Shown in pieces: positions 1-6,736 of a stretch of 15,024 nucleotides of DNA. Each line of letters opens with the position of its first letter. Position 1 is the first letter of the stretch. Below the pieces are notes generated by a model. That model made no database searches, was not told where the DNA came from, and worked only from the letters and a program-made list of their open reading frames with translations. This DNA is from Deltaproteobacteria bacterium (GTDB lineage Bacteria > Desulfobacterota > Dissulfuribacteria > Dissulfuribacterales > UBA3076). The stretch covers positions 1-15,024 of the forward strand of contig JAGGRV010000134.1 of NCBI GenBank assembly GCA_021159445.1, in the 5' to 3' direction. Position numbers and translations under genes: made by a program.

Positions 1-36
1 TTAGGTGTTAGTAACCTATTTGGAAAACAGCAGCAA

Positions 37-125
37 ATTAACCGCTAACCGCTAACAGCTAATACCTAATTTTGTAATAGCAAAACATCCTGTAATCATT
101 AAACTAATAGCTAACCGCTAAGTAC
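37..125. repeat. Degenerate CTAACCGCTAA short repeats
   Basis: The motif CTAACCGCTAA or close variants occurs repeatedly here: AACCGCTAACCGCTAACAGC at about 40-59, and CTAACCGCTAAGTACTAAA at about 111-129. The repeats do not continue a reading frame. They look like low-complexity intergenic repeats of the kind that accumulate between genes. No function is visible. Confidence 0.5.
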
Positions 126-228
126 TAAATGGATTTGGGGATTCTGTAAGAAAAATTTATGCGAATAATTGACGCAAACCTGCCACTTTGGTATTGCTGC
201 CGTCAAGGGAGTTGGATGGGGTGTTAAG

Positions 229-237
229 TGGTAAAAT
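229..237 (+). promoter_or_regulatory. Candidate extended -10 promoter for the PilZ gene
   Basis: TGGTAAAAT matches an extended -10 element (TG, one base, then TAAAAT, five of six to TATAAT). No good -35 sits at the usual distance. An alternative promoter is TTGACG at 169-174 with TATTGC at 192-197 (17-base spacer). Either would give a leader before the ATG at 304. This is pattern matching only. Confidence 0.25.
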
Positions 238-303
238 TATTTTCGGAGTAGGTGGCAGTTTTAGCCGGAATCAGCAGCTTCCAAAGACTTAGGTGCTTGA
301 AAG

Positions 304-690
304 ATGAGGAAGTATTTAGAACAACTCCGATATAAAAGAAGGCCTGTTAAACTAAATGCTGAAATTGGAGTTGAGGTTAAAAAAGTGGATACAGCTAAAA
401 AGTATCTTCTTCCAGTCAAGGTCATCAACCTTTCTTTACAAGGATGCTGTTTTATCACTCACACTGTCTTACTTAATGGGAAACATCTATTTTTGGAAGA
501 CATTGGGTCTAAAGAGATTGAAATCCAAATTTATTTACCCAAAAATCTAATTAAGACTCTGGCTAAAGTCATTTGGTTTGATTATGCGGAAGAGTACAAA
601 GGATTTAAGGTGGGATTAAGTTTTGAGTTTGTGAAAGATAGCAACCTGAACTTTTTAAAGCAATACCTCTCCTCAAAAGATAGTGCTTGA
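304..690 (+). CDS. PilZ domain protein, c-di-GMP binding
   Basis: This is a 128-residue single-domain cytoplasmic protein. The two PilZ ligand motifs are visible: R9-x3-R13 in RYKRRPVKL, and N42-x-S44-x-x-G47 in NLSLQG, followed by beta-strand-like alternation to about residue 115. In the PilZ family these residues clasp a c-di-GMP dimer, so the protein probably senses c-di-GMP and passes the signal to a partner. No output domain is fused, and the target (motility, adhesion or secretion) cannot be told. The start is supported by AGGTG at 291-295, eight bases before the ATG. It converges on an HD-GYP gene of the same signalling system. Family call is firm; role is inferred. Confidence 0.88.
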   Translation: MRKYLEQLRYKRRPVKLNAEIGVEVKKVDTAKKYLLPVKVINLSLQGCCFITHTVLLNGKHLFLEDIGSKEIEIQIYLPKNLIKTLAKVIWFDYAEEYKGFKVGLSFEFVKDSNLNFLKQYLSSKDSA

Positions 691-734
691 TTACACTGAA
701 AAAAGTCCTTTTTGAGCCGCCGCTTCGAAATAGC

Positions 735-764
735 TATATAAGTTTCGTATGCGTAACTTATATA
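735..764. terminator. Hairpin between convergent genes, possible bidirectional terminator
   Basis: A perfect 10-bp inverted repeat, TATATAAGTT (735-744) and AACTTATATA (755-764), encloses a 10-base loop. The loop has two further CG pairs inside. It lies between the stops of the convergent PilZ and HD-GYP genes, where a bidirectional terminator is expected. The stem is AT-rich and is not followed by a clean T-run on either strand, so termination is only a suggestion. Confidence 0.4.
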
Positions 765-827
765 TTACGAATATATTTATATTATAGCTTTAGATTGACT
801 CTGCAGGATAATCAGATTTAAATACTT

Positions 828-1781
828 TTATTTGACAATTGCACTCAAGCTTTGAATAAATAGGGTAAATATTTCTTTATTGTACTTGCCACTCTTTACA
901 TTTTTTCCAATTATTTCGTTCAAAGCATCAAAAGGACTCATTGCGCTCCTGTATGGTCTGTCATCATTTGTCAATGCTTCATAACAGTCGATAATGGCAA
1001 GTATCTGAGAGAATTTTGCTAATTGACTTTCAGTTTTGTTGAGTGGATATCCAGTACCATCTGATTTTTCATGGTGTTCAAGAGCACTAAGAGATAAGTG
1101 TTTAATATATTCACTGTTAAATTTGCATTCTCTTAAAATATTGTAACCTTTGTAGGTATGGTTTTTAATTTCTTCAAATTCTTCATCAGTCAGTTTTCTT
1201 TGGGCATTAAGTATCTCTGGGTTAATTTTCGTTTTGCCAACATCATGTAGTAATCCGCATAAGCCAAGCACCCTTGTTTCATCCTGTGAAAGATTAATAT
1301 AAGATGCAAAACCCAATGCAAGTGCCATGACACTGATAGAATGCAAGATTGTTGAATAATCTTTGTGTGATATATCTATCAAGTTTTTAACAACATCATG
1401 TTCTTTTGAATAGTCGCTGACTAGAATATTTACTGTATCAAAAATACCTTCAAGGCTGCCACTTCTTGGTTCTTCGAAAGTTTCTCTTACAATATTGATA
1501 AGAGTTTCCTTGATTTTTTTAGGATTGCTTGATTTAATATCATTTTCTAATATTTTGTTAAATGCTTTTTGTGCTTCTTGAATACCTTTTATCTTGTCTG
1601 AGGATTTGATGTATAATACAGATGGATATGTTTTCTCGCTGATACGCATATCATCAATGGTTATCCCTTTTTGTTTGTATAGAATAAATCTATCTTTCCT
1701 TCCTTTAATATAGAGAGGTACTTCTCTATAAAAACTCAACTGTGATTTCCTTGCTTGGATGTACTCAGTTCTTTTAGTCAC
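828..1781 (-). CDS. HD-GYP domain protein, probable c-di-GMP phosphodiesterase
   Basis: This is a 317-residue protein with a complete C-terminal HD-GYP domain at about 130-317. Visible metal and signature residues are H147, H179-D180 with K183 (HDVGK), H208, H236-H237, the GYP triad at 244-246 within DGTGYP, and D265 in the IIDCYEAL segment. These domains hydrolyse c-di-GMP to GMP or pGpG. Residues 1-125 form an N-terminal region of about 60 beta-like residues (VPLYIKGRKDRFILYKQKGI) followed by a helical linker. I recall this arrangement from other Desulfobacterota HD-GYP proteins, but it is not a receiver, PAS or membrane domain. The start is GTG; its Shine-Dalgarno match is weak because AAGG abuts it. 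The gene looks AT-richer than pyrD next door. It converges on the PilZ gene. Confidence 0.9.
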   Translation of the reverse strand: MTKRTEYIQARKSQLSFYREVPLYIKGRKDRFILYKQKGITIDDMRISEKTYPSVLYIKSSDKIKGIQEAQKAFNKILENDIKSSNPKKIKETLINIVRETFEEPRSGSLEGIFDTVNILVSDYSKEHDVVKNLIDISHKDYSTILHSISVMALALGFASYINLSQDETRVLGLCGLLHDVGKTKINPEILNAQRKLTDEEFEEIKNHTYKGYNILRECKFNSEYIKHLSLSALEHHEKSDGTGYPLNKTESQLAKFSQILAIIDCYEALTNDDRPYRSAMSPFDALNEIIGKNVKSGKYNKEIFTLFIQSLSAIVK

Positions 1782-1825
1782 CTTATATAATTATCCTATG
1801 TAATCATCAATATCTTAAGTAATAA

Positions 1826-1834
1826 ATTATATCA
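1826..1834 (-). promoter_or_regulatory. Candidate extended -10 promoter for the HD-GYP gene
   Basis: On the minus strand this reads TGATATAAT, a TGn extension plus a perfect TATAAT. It sits about 45 bases upstream of the GTG start. A -35 at 17 bases would be GTGATT, a poor match, which is tolerable for an extended -10 promoter. No operator is evident. Confidence 0.4.
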
Positions 1835-1859
1835 TTTAATACATCACAAATCACTATAT

Positions 1860-1920
1860 GTCAACGTTGACTGAGAACCGCAACTCACGCGATCGCAAGG
1901 TGCGCGGACGTTCGAACGTC
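1860..1920. repeat. Cluster of three perfect short palindromes
   Basis: GTCAACGTTGAC (1860-1871), GCGATCGC (1889-1896) and GACGTTCGAACGTC (1907-1920) are each exact palindromes within 61 bases. They lie just downstream of pyrD on the minus strand. They could be hairpins at the 3' end of the pyrD transcript, protein-binding sites, or remnants of repetitive extragenic elements. No T-run follows the 14-bp palindrome on the minus strand. Confidence 0.5.
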
Positions 1921-1982
1921 TTGCCCGCAGTGACAAAAATCTCGCCTTGACATATCCTACAGTACAAACATTTTCGTGCGAT

Positions 1983-2044
1983 AACCCTCTGAACCGCATC
2001 GGGAACATTGGGATTTAGAAGGTAATCCTGAACCTCTGAACGTC
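1983..2044 (-). repeat. TTCAGAGGTTCA-type dispersed repeat, two partial copies
   Basis: On the minus strand ACGTTCAGAGGTTCAGG (about 2026-2042) and GCGGTTCAGAGGGT (about 1983-1996) resemble the arms of the hairpin at 6957-6987 and the copy at 7321-7340. All copies in this window are outside confident genes, so this looks like a dispersed intergenic repeat family. Confidence 0.5.
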
Positions 2045-2055
2045 TATAATAATTC

Positions 2056-2991
2056 TCATTCCGGCAGCCGCAAATCATCTACATTTTGTATGCTGTTGGC
2101 CTCCATGTAGTCCCTGATACCGGCCAGCACGTTCTCTGCGGTGCCTGGCCGTACGAGTGTCGCCGTACCGATTTCAACTGCCTTTGCACCGGCCATCAGG
2201 AATTCGAGCGCGTCATCCGGGCTACTGATACCACCGACACCTATTACAGGAATATCCACTGCTCGGACTACCTGCCAGACCATGCGCAGGGCGATGGGTT
2301 TGATCGCCGGGCCTGAGAGTCCTCCAAATACGTTTGCCAGGGCCGGACGCCTGGACTTAATATCTATGGCCATACCCAGGAGGGTATTTATGAGAGAAAT
2401 GGCATCTGCCCCTGCGGATGCAACCTTTCGGGCAACTTTGGTAATATCAGTCACATTTGGTGTGAGCTTTATTATCATAGGAAGGTCCGTGGCCTTTTTA
2501 ACCGCACGAGTTACATTTGCCGCTGCTTCAGGGTCTGTACCGAATGCAATACCCCCAGCCTTTACATTCGGGCATGAGATGTTCACCTCAATGGCCTTGA
2601 CGCCTTCTGCCCCGTCGAGCTTTTTTGCTATTTCAGCATATTCTTCAACTGAGTTTCCAAGGATGTTGACAATCAAAGATGTCTTTACATTCCTCAGCCA
2701 GGGGAGTTTGTCCCCGATGAAAGACTCTATTCCTACATTTTCAAGCCCTATGGAGTTCAAGAGGCCGCACGGGGTCTCCACCAGGCGGGGAGGGGGGTTC
2801 CCTGGACTGGGTTTAATTGATATGCCCTTTACTATAATTCCACCTAGCTGGTCCAAATCAAGAAGACCGTCTAATTCCGTCCCATAGCCACAGGTCCCTG
2901 AGGCGAGTAAGACCGGGTTTTTGAGTACCAGGGAACCGATTTTGATTGAAAGATTTGGTGATTGAGTGATTGGATTTTTTTGATGGATCAC
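2056..2991 (-). CDS. pyrD: Dihydroorotate dehydrogenase B, catalytic (FMN) subunit
   Basis: PyrD oxidises dihydroorotate to orotate in pyrimidine synthesis. As the class 1B form it passes electrons through PyrK to NAD+. The protein is an FMN-binding TIM barrel. Visible features are KNPVLLASGTCGYG near the N-terminus, NISCPN with the catalytic cysteine typical of class 1 (about residue 140), FGGLSGPAIKPIALRMV, and the phosphate-binding end VGGISSPDDALEFLMAGAKA. I chose the GTG at 2991: it overlaps the pyrK stop as GTGA and has GGGAG eight bases upstream, giving 311 residues. A TTG at 3006 would add five. Residues before NLSIKIG (HQKNPITQSP) come from a GTGATTGA-type repeat and are not part of the family core. 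Last gene of the minus-strand run. Confidence 0.93.
   Translation of the reverse strand: MIHQKNPITQSPNLSIKIGSLVLKNPVLLASGTCGYGTELDGLLDLDQLGGIIVKGISIKPSPGNPPPRLVETPCGLLNSIGLENVGIESFIGDKLPWLRNVKTSLIVNILGNSVEEYAEIAKKLDGAEGVKAIEVNISCPNVKAGGIAFGTDPEAAANVTRAVKKATDLPMIIKLTPNVTDITKVARKVASAGADAISLINTLLGMAIDIKSRRPALANVFGGLSGPAIKPIALRMVWQVVRAVDIPVIGVGGISSPDDALEFLMAGAKAVEIGTATLVRPGTAENVLAGIRDYMEANSIQNVDDLRLPE
2958..2973. repeat. Tandem GTGATTGA/GTGATTGG repeat inside the 5' end of pyrD
   Basis: Two adjacent 8-bp units differ only in the last base. On the minus strand they encode the NPITQSP stretch at the start of PyrD. A single GTGATTGA also occurs at 12074-12081, where it covers the GTG start of nuoJ. 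Confidence 0.55.
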
Positions 2992-3785
2992 TGGCTGTAC
3001 TCCCAATTGACTTGATCTGCATCAAATACCGGTCCTTCCCTGCATACGTGCAGAAAGCCCTGGCTATCTGATTTCGGAACGGCACAGCCCAGGCACAGCC
3101 CTATGCCGCAAGCCATAGCAGCCTCCAGTGAGACCTGGCAGGGGATATTCTTTTTGCGGGCCATATAATAGACAGCCTTCATCATAGGCCACGGACCACA
3201 GGTATAAATCTGCGCCATGCCTGTGATTTCCCGGAGCGTTTGGGCCAACAGGTCTGTTACCATTCCCCTTTGTCCAAGACTTCCGTCCTCGGTTGCAATA
3301 TGAAAATATCGGGTAAGTCCGGAGAAGTCTTCAATGGTTGGGATTTCCGAAGCATTTCCAGCCCCAATCAAGATGATAAGTTTGCCGGATTGGTTAATCC
3401 TCTCTGCCAGAAGGAGCAAAGGGGCAATGCCGAGCCCTCCGCCCACCAGTATGCACTGAGGACGGTCATCAATTAATCTGAAGCCCTGTCCCAGTGGACC
3501 CAGCACCCTGACTATCTCTCCGGGGCGCCGCTTCGAAAGCAGGCGGGTGCCTTTGCCGACTTCTTTATAAAGAAAGCTTATCTGACCGTTTGCCCGGGTC
3601 TTGTAAATGGACAGGGGGCGGCGAAGCAGAGGGTCACTGCTATTGTTGTATTTAACCTCAAGCATGCAAAACTGGCCAGGGTTGGCTGAATCCAGAATTG
3701 CAGGGGCCTTGACCGTAAGCAGGAAAATACCATGGGCAAGTTGTGGCTGTTCTATAATCCTGGCAGGTATGTCGAATCTGGGCAT
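2988..3785 (-). CDS. pyrK: Dihydroorotate dehydrogenase B, electron transfer subunit
   Basis: PyrK carries FAD and a 2Fe-2S cluster and links PyrD to NAD+. The 265-residue protein has the ferredoxin-reductase order. An FAD-binding barrel contains RRPLSIY (55-61). An NAD-binding domain contains VGGGLGIAPLLLL (about 114-126) and YTCGPWPMMKAV (194-205). The C-terminal cluster uses C226, C231, C234 and C248 in the expected C-x4-C-x2-C-x13-C spacing. Its ATG overlaps the ubiA-like stop by one base (TGATG) and its own stop overlaps pyrD, so translation is probably coupled along the run. The spacing and the cysteine cluster distinguish it from other members of the reductase family. Confidence 0.94.
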   Translation of the reverse strand: MPRFDIPARIIEQPQLAHGIFLLTVKAPAILDSANPGQFCMLEVKYNNSSDPLLRRPLSIYKTRANGQISFLYKEVGKGTRLLSKRRPGEIVRVLGPLGQGFRLIDDRPQCILVGGGLGIAPLLLLAERINQSGKLIILIGAGNASEIPTIEDFSGLTRYFHIATEDGSLGQRGMVTDLLAQTLREITGMAQIYTCGPWPMMKAVYYMARKKNIPCQVSLEAAMACGIGLCLGCAVPKSDSQGFLHVCREGPVFDADQVNWEYSQ

Positions 3786-4642
3786 CAGACCTTCCAGATA
3801 AGAGAAACGGCTGTTGCGGTAAACAGGATTATGCTTATGGCCCCGTTAAAGGTGAAAAAGGCCATATTCATCCGGGAAAGGTCCTTGGGGTTTACCACCA
3901 GCCTTTGCATTACCAGGAGTGCAAAGGTGGCCAGCAGGCCGGAATAATATACCAAGTTGAGATGTGCCAGAAGGCCCACTGAAACAAACGCGATAAAGGC
4001 CACTAAATGGAAGAGGCCTGAAATCCAGAAAGCCTTCTTTATTCCCCACCTTGCCGGTATTGAGTGCAGGCCTTGTTTCCTGTCAAAATCATAGTCGAGG
4101 CAGCCATATAGAACGTCGAATCCTGCAACCCAGAAAAGTACGCCTATGCTGAGGATCAGTGGAAGGAATTCTACACTTCCTTTTACTGCAATCCATCCGG
4201 CCATAGGGGCCAGGCTCAAGGCCAGGCCCAGAAAGAGGTGGCATAGTGAGGTGAACCTTTTGGTATATGAGTAGCTTAGCACAACAGCCAGGAAAACCGG
4301 GGAGAGCAGGAATGCCAGTGGATTCAGTTCATAGGCTGCCAGGCAATAAATCCCCGAAGCAACTACTATCATGATCCAGGCATCCCTTGCCTTGACAGTC
4401 CCTTTGGGGAGTGCCCTTTCCTTTGTGCGGGGATTTTTTGAGTCAAAGGGGATGTCAACTATACGGTTGAAACCCATTGCAGCCGTCCTGGCTCCAATCA
4501 TAGCAACAAGAATCCACAGGGAAGTCCACAGGTCAGGTGGCCCTTCAGCAGCCAAAAAGGCCCCCAGGTATGCAAAGGGCAGGGCAAGGATAGTGTGCTC
4601 GAATTTTATCATTTCAAGCAGTATCCAAACCTTATTCACCAT
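3785..4642 (-). CDS. mqnP: UbiA-family prenyltransferase, probably for menaquinone synthesis
   Basis: This membrane enzyme attaches the polyprenyl tail to an aromatic acid. It has 285 residues and about eight to nine hydrophobic segments. Both Asp-rich prenyl-diphosphate/Mg motifs are present: NRIVDIPFD (59-67) followed by NPRTKER, and DYDFDRKQG (183-191). Next to UbiD and UbiX homologues, and in a probable anaerobe, it is best read as the futalosine-pathway enzyme MqnP. A 4-hydroxybenzoate prenyltransferase (UbiA) is the alternative, because sequence alone does not separate the two well. AGAGGT lies close to the ATG, so the GTG one codon later (4639) has better spacing and may be the real start. 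It overlaps the ubiX-like gene by 11 bases. Confidence 0.85.
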   Translation of the reverse strand: MVNKVWILLEMIKFEHTILALPFAYLGAFLAAEGPPDLWTSLWILVAMIGARTAAMGFNRIVDIPFDSKNPRTKERALPKGTVKARDAWIMIVVASGIYCLAAYELNPLAFLLSPVFLAVVLSYSYTKRFTSLCHLFLGLALSLAPMAGWIAVKGSVEFLPLILSIGVLFWVAGFDVLYGCLDYDFDRKQGLHSIPARWGIKKAFWISGLFHLVAFIAFVSVGLLAHLNLVYYSGLLATFALLVMQRLVVNPKDLSRMNMAFFTFNGAISIILFTATAVSLIWKV

Positions 4643-5213
4643 GCCACCTCTTAAGGCCTTCTACTTCGAGTCCTATGAATTCCGCCAACCTGCCGGCAAA
4701 GAATGATGCCATTTCATTAATATCTCCAGGTTGATAGTAGAAGCTGGGCATTGCAGGATATATTACGGCCCCGGCATCTTCTGCCAACAGCATATTTTGT
4801 AAGTGGATTCGATTCAAGGGGGTTTCTCTGGGAACCAGGATAAGGGGCCTGCGTTCCTTCAGGAAACAGTCAGCCGCCCTGTGGATCAGGTTTTGGCTGA
4901 ATCCGTGAGCTATGGATGCCATGGTTCCCATTGTACAAGGGATGATTATCATGGCTTTCCATTTGCTTGAACCACTGGCAGGGGCAGCGGCCAGGTTGTC
5001 CGGACTGTAAACTGTGTGTGCCGCCTGGATCAGGGCCTGAAAGCCGTCTTCCTTGATCTCAATCCTGGAGACCTGTTCCCCTGTCCTGGATACGATGAGA
5101 TGTACCTCCCGGCCCAGGTCTTTTAGGATTTCGATTAATTTAAGGCTGTAGATAGACCCGCTGGCCCCGGTGATTGCAAGAAGGATTGGCTCCTGGCCTT
5201 TATCCTTCATCAT
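4632..5213 (-). CDS. ubiX: UbiX-like flavin prenyltransferase
   Basis: UbiX joins a dimethylallyl group to FMN to make prenylated FMN, the cofactor of UbiD-type decarboxylases. Visible motifs are the N-terminal nucleotide-binding ITGASGSIYSLKLIEIL, the central PCTMGTMASIAHG, and VPRETPLNRIHLQNM with the downstream AGAVIYPAMPSFY typical of the family. I chose the ATG at 5213: it overlaps the preceding stop as ATGA, has GGGA eight bases upstream, and gives 193 residues, close to the family's usual length. An upstream ATG at 5237 would add eight residues inside the ubiD-like gene. Its direct coupling to a UbiD homologue fits cofactor supply; in the futalosine route the homologue is sometimes called MqnM. 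Confidence 0.92.
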   Translation of the reverse strand: MMKDKGQEPILLAITGASGSIYSLKLIEILKDLGREVHLIVSRTGEQVSRIEIKEDGFQALIQAAHTVYSPDNLAAAPASGSSKWKAMIIIPCTMGTMASIAHGFSQNLIHRAADCFLKERRPLILVPRETPLNRIHLQNMLLAEDAGAVIYPAMPSFYYQPGDINEMASFFAGRLAEFIGLEVEGLKRWHGE

Positions 5214-6661
5214 GTCTTCAGTCCCAGCCTTGGCCATAGCTTGTCAACCTTTTTAATGATTTCGTTCTCCATTGTTATTACATCCGGCCACTGTCTTGTG
5301 AACCCTTCTTCCGCCCACTTTCTGGTGCAGTCTATACCCATCTTGCTACCATAAAGGGGGAGGGATGTTGCATGATCAAGGGCATCTACCGGCCCATCCG
5401 CAAAGACTATGTCCCTTCTTGGGTCTATATTGTTACCCAGGCGCCACAGTACCTGAGACATGTCCTGTACGTCCACCTCGTTGTCAAAGATAAGGATTAT
5501 CTTGCAGAACATCATCTGGCCGAGACCCCAGAGGGCATGCATTACTTTGCGGGCATGGCCGGGATAGCGCTTGTCAATGGATATAAAGGCCAGGTTGTGG
5601 AATACGCCTTCAAGGGGGAGATTCATGTCCACAATTTCAGGCAAAGTCTTTTTTATCATAGGAAGAAAAAGGCGTTCAGTGGCCTTTGCCATGTAGCAGT
5701 CTTCCTGTGGAGGTTGGCCGACAATGGTGGCCGGATAGATAGCGTCTTTTCTGAGGGTCATGCAGGTTACATGAAAGACCGGGTATCGGTCAGCCAGGGA
5801 GTAATATCCGGTATGGTCGCCAAAAGGACCCTCTATTCGCCGTTCTTTAGGTTCGACATATCCTTCAAGAACTATCTGAGATGAGGCCGGTACCTCCAGG
5901 TCCACAGTAAGGCATTTTACAAGCTCGACCGGCTCTTCTCTTAAAAATCCTGCAAAAATGCATTCGTCTACGTCGTCAGGAAGCGGGGCGGTTGCCGCAT
6001 AGGTCATGGCCGGGTCAGGCCCTATGGAGACGGCAACTTCCAGGCGCTGTCCCATGTGCTCGGCAACCCTGTAATGATGGGCTCCGCCCTTGTGGGTGTG
6101 CCAGTGCATGCCTGTTGTGTTTTTATCAAAGACCTGCATGCGGTACATGCCGACGTTTCTGATTCCTGTCTCCGGATGGCGAGTAAAGACCAGGGGCAAT
6201 GTTATGAAAGGACCTCCGTCCTCGGGCCAGCAGTGAAGCACCGGAAGGCGGGTCAGATCGACGTCCTCACCTTTGTAGACTATTTTTTGACAGGGGGCCT
6301 TGGGGACAGTCCTTGGAAAGGCGTTTTTCAAGCGTTTGAGCTTGGGTATTATTTTCAGTTTTTTTAATAGGGTATCAGGGGCCTCTGATTCGATAAAATC
6401 CAGGATTTCATCGCCAAGGGAGTCAAGGTTGGGCACTTCCAAGGCCATGGACATTCGCCTGTAGGACCCAAAGGCATTCATAAGCACAGGCATATCGAAT
6501 CCCTGGATATTTTCAAAGAGAAGGGCCGGTCCAAACAGTTTACAGACCCTGTCAGTGATCTCTGTTATCTCAAGGACCGGACTAACCGGCTCTTTGATCC
6601 TGACAAGTTCTCCATATTTCTCAAGCTTCTTGATAAAATCCTGAAGATCGCAATACGCCAT
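5210..6661 (-). CDS. ubiD: UbiD-family decarboxylase, probably menaquinone pathway
   Basis: This is a prenyl-FMN-dependent, non-oxidative decarboxylase of an aromatic carboxylate. The 483-residue length is normal for the family. The catalytic triad is visible as R174 (GMYRMQ), E277 and D282 (RRIEGPFGDHTG). The Mn/prFMN-binding region MHWHTHKGGAHHYR spans 185-198, and IVGQPPQEDCYM is at 313-324. With UbiX and a UbiA-type prenyltransferase next door it probably removes the ring carboxylate late in menaquinone synthesis by the futalosine route (MqnL-type). Decarboxylation of polyprenyl-hydroxybenzoate or another aromatic acid cannot be excluded. The ATG is preceded by an AGGCGG-like site about nine bases upstream. 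It is the first gene of the run. Confidence 0.9.
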   Translation of the reverse strand: MAYCDLQDFIKKLEKYGELVRIKEPVSPVLEITEITDRVCKLFGPALLFENIQGFDMPVLMNAFGSYRRMSMALEVPNLDSLGDEILDFIESEAPDTLLKKLKIIPKLKRLKNAFPRTVPKAPCQKIVYKGEDVDLTRLPVLHCWPEDGGPFITLPLVFTRHPETGIRNVGMYRMQVFDKNTTGMHWHTHKGGAHHYRVAEHMGQRLEVAVSIGPDPAMTYAATAPLPDDVDECIFAGFLREEPVELVKCLTVDLEVPASSQIVLEGYVEPKERRIEGPFGDHTGYYSLADRYPVFHVTCMTLRKDAIYPATIVGQPPQEDCYMAKATERLFLPMIKKTLPEIVDMNLPLEGVFHNLAFISIDKRYPGHARKVMHALWGLGQMMFCKIILIFDNEVDVQDMSQVLWRLGNNIDPRRDIVFADGPVDALDHATSLPLYGSKMGIDCTRKWAEEGFTRQWPDVITMENEIIKKVDKLWPRLGLKT

Positions 6662-6681
6662 GGCTTCTACCGCCTTTTATT

Positions 6682-6720
6682 ATTATCCAAATTATCCAAA
6701 ATAACTTGATACTATAGTAC
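6682..6720 (-). promoter_or_regulatory. Candidate promoter/operator region of the ubiD-pyrD run
   Basis: On the minus strand a 9-bp tandem repeat supplies two GATAAT -10-like boxes (within 6682-6699). Just upstream is a perfect 10-bp palindrome, TACTATAGTA (6710-6719), which could be an operator or part of the promoter. No strong -35 is present at the right spacing. The position directly before the first gene supports a promoter here more than the match quality does. Confidence 0.35.
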
Positions 6721-6736
6721 ATTAGTAATTATTTTT

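Larger units (their letters stand above)
1..303. other. Gene-free leader region upstream of the PilZ gene
   Basis: I see no supportable coding region in this stretch. It holds degenerate CTAACCGCTAA repeats (about 37-70 and 105-125). It also has an 11-bp inverted repeat, with positions 1-11 pairing to 59-69 through one G-T wobble. A second, 9-bp inverted repeat pairs 180-188 with 250-258, again with one G-T wobble. Promoter-like sequences for the downstream gene lie in the second half. Whether the left part is the tail of an upstream transcript cannot be judged from this window. Confidence 0.6.
1782..2055. other. Intergenic region with palindromes between pyrD and the HD-GYP gene
   Basis: No convincing gene lies here. 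The part next to the HD-GYP start (about 1782-1859) is AT-rich and promoter-like. The part next to pyrD (about 1860-2055) is GC-richer and carries three perfect palindromes and copies of a TTCAGAGGTTCA motif. An open frame crosses 1854-2078 on the minus strand, but it is built largely from these repeats and was not called. Confidence 0.6.

Noticed and set aside
1..128. CRISPR-like array
   Set aside because: The repeat units are about 11 bases, degenerate and nearly contiguous, without regular unique spacers.
1854..2078. 74-codon minus-strand open frame with several cysteines after pyrD
   Set aside because: It starts inside pyrD, has no ribosome-binding site, and much of it translates the TTCAGAGGTTCA and GACGTTCGAACGTC repeats, so it is most likely not a gene.
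2141..2887. 248-codon plus-strand open frame opposite pyrD
   Set aside because: It is the antisense shadow of pyrD, which has full family motifs and clear overlap with pyrK. The residue composition is low-complexity Ser/Pro/Ala.
5372..5884. 170-codon plus-strand open frame opposite the ubiD-like gene
   Set aside because: It is antisense to a decarboxylase gene with an intact catalytic triad and shows no protein-family features.
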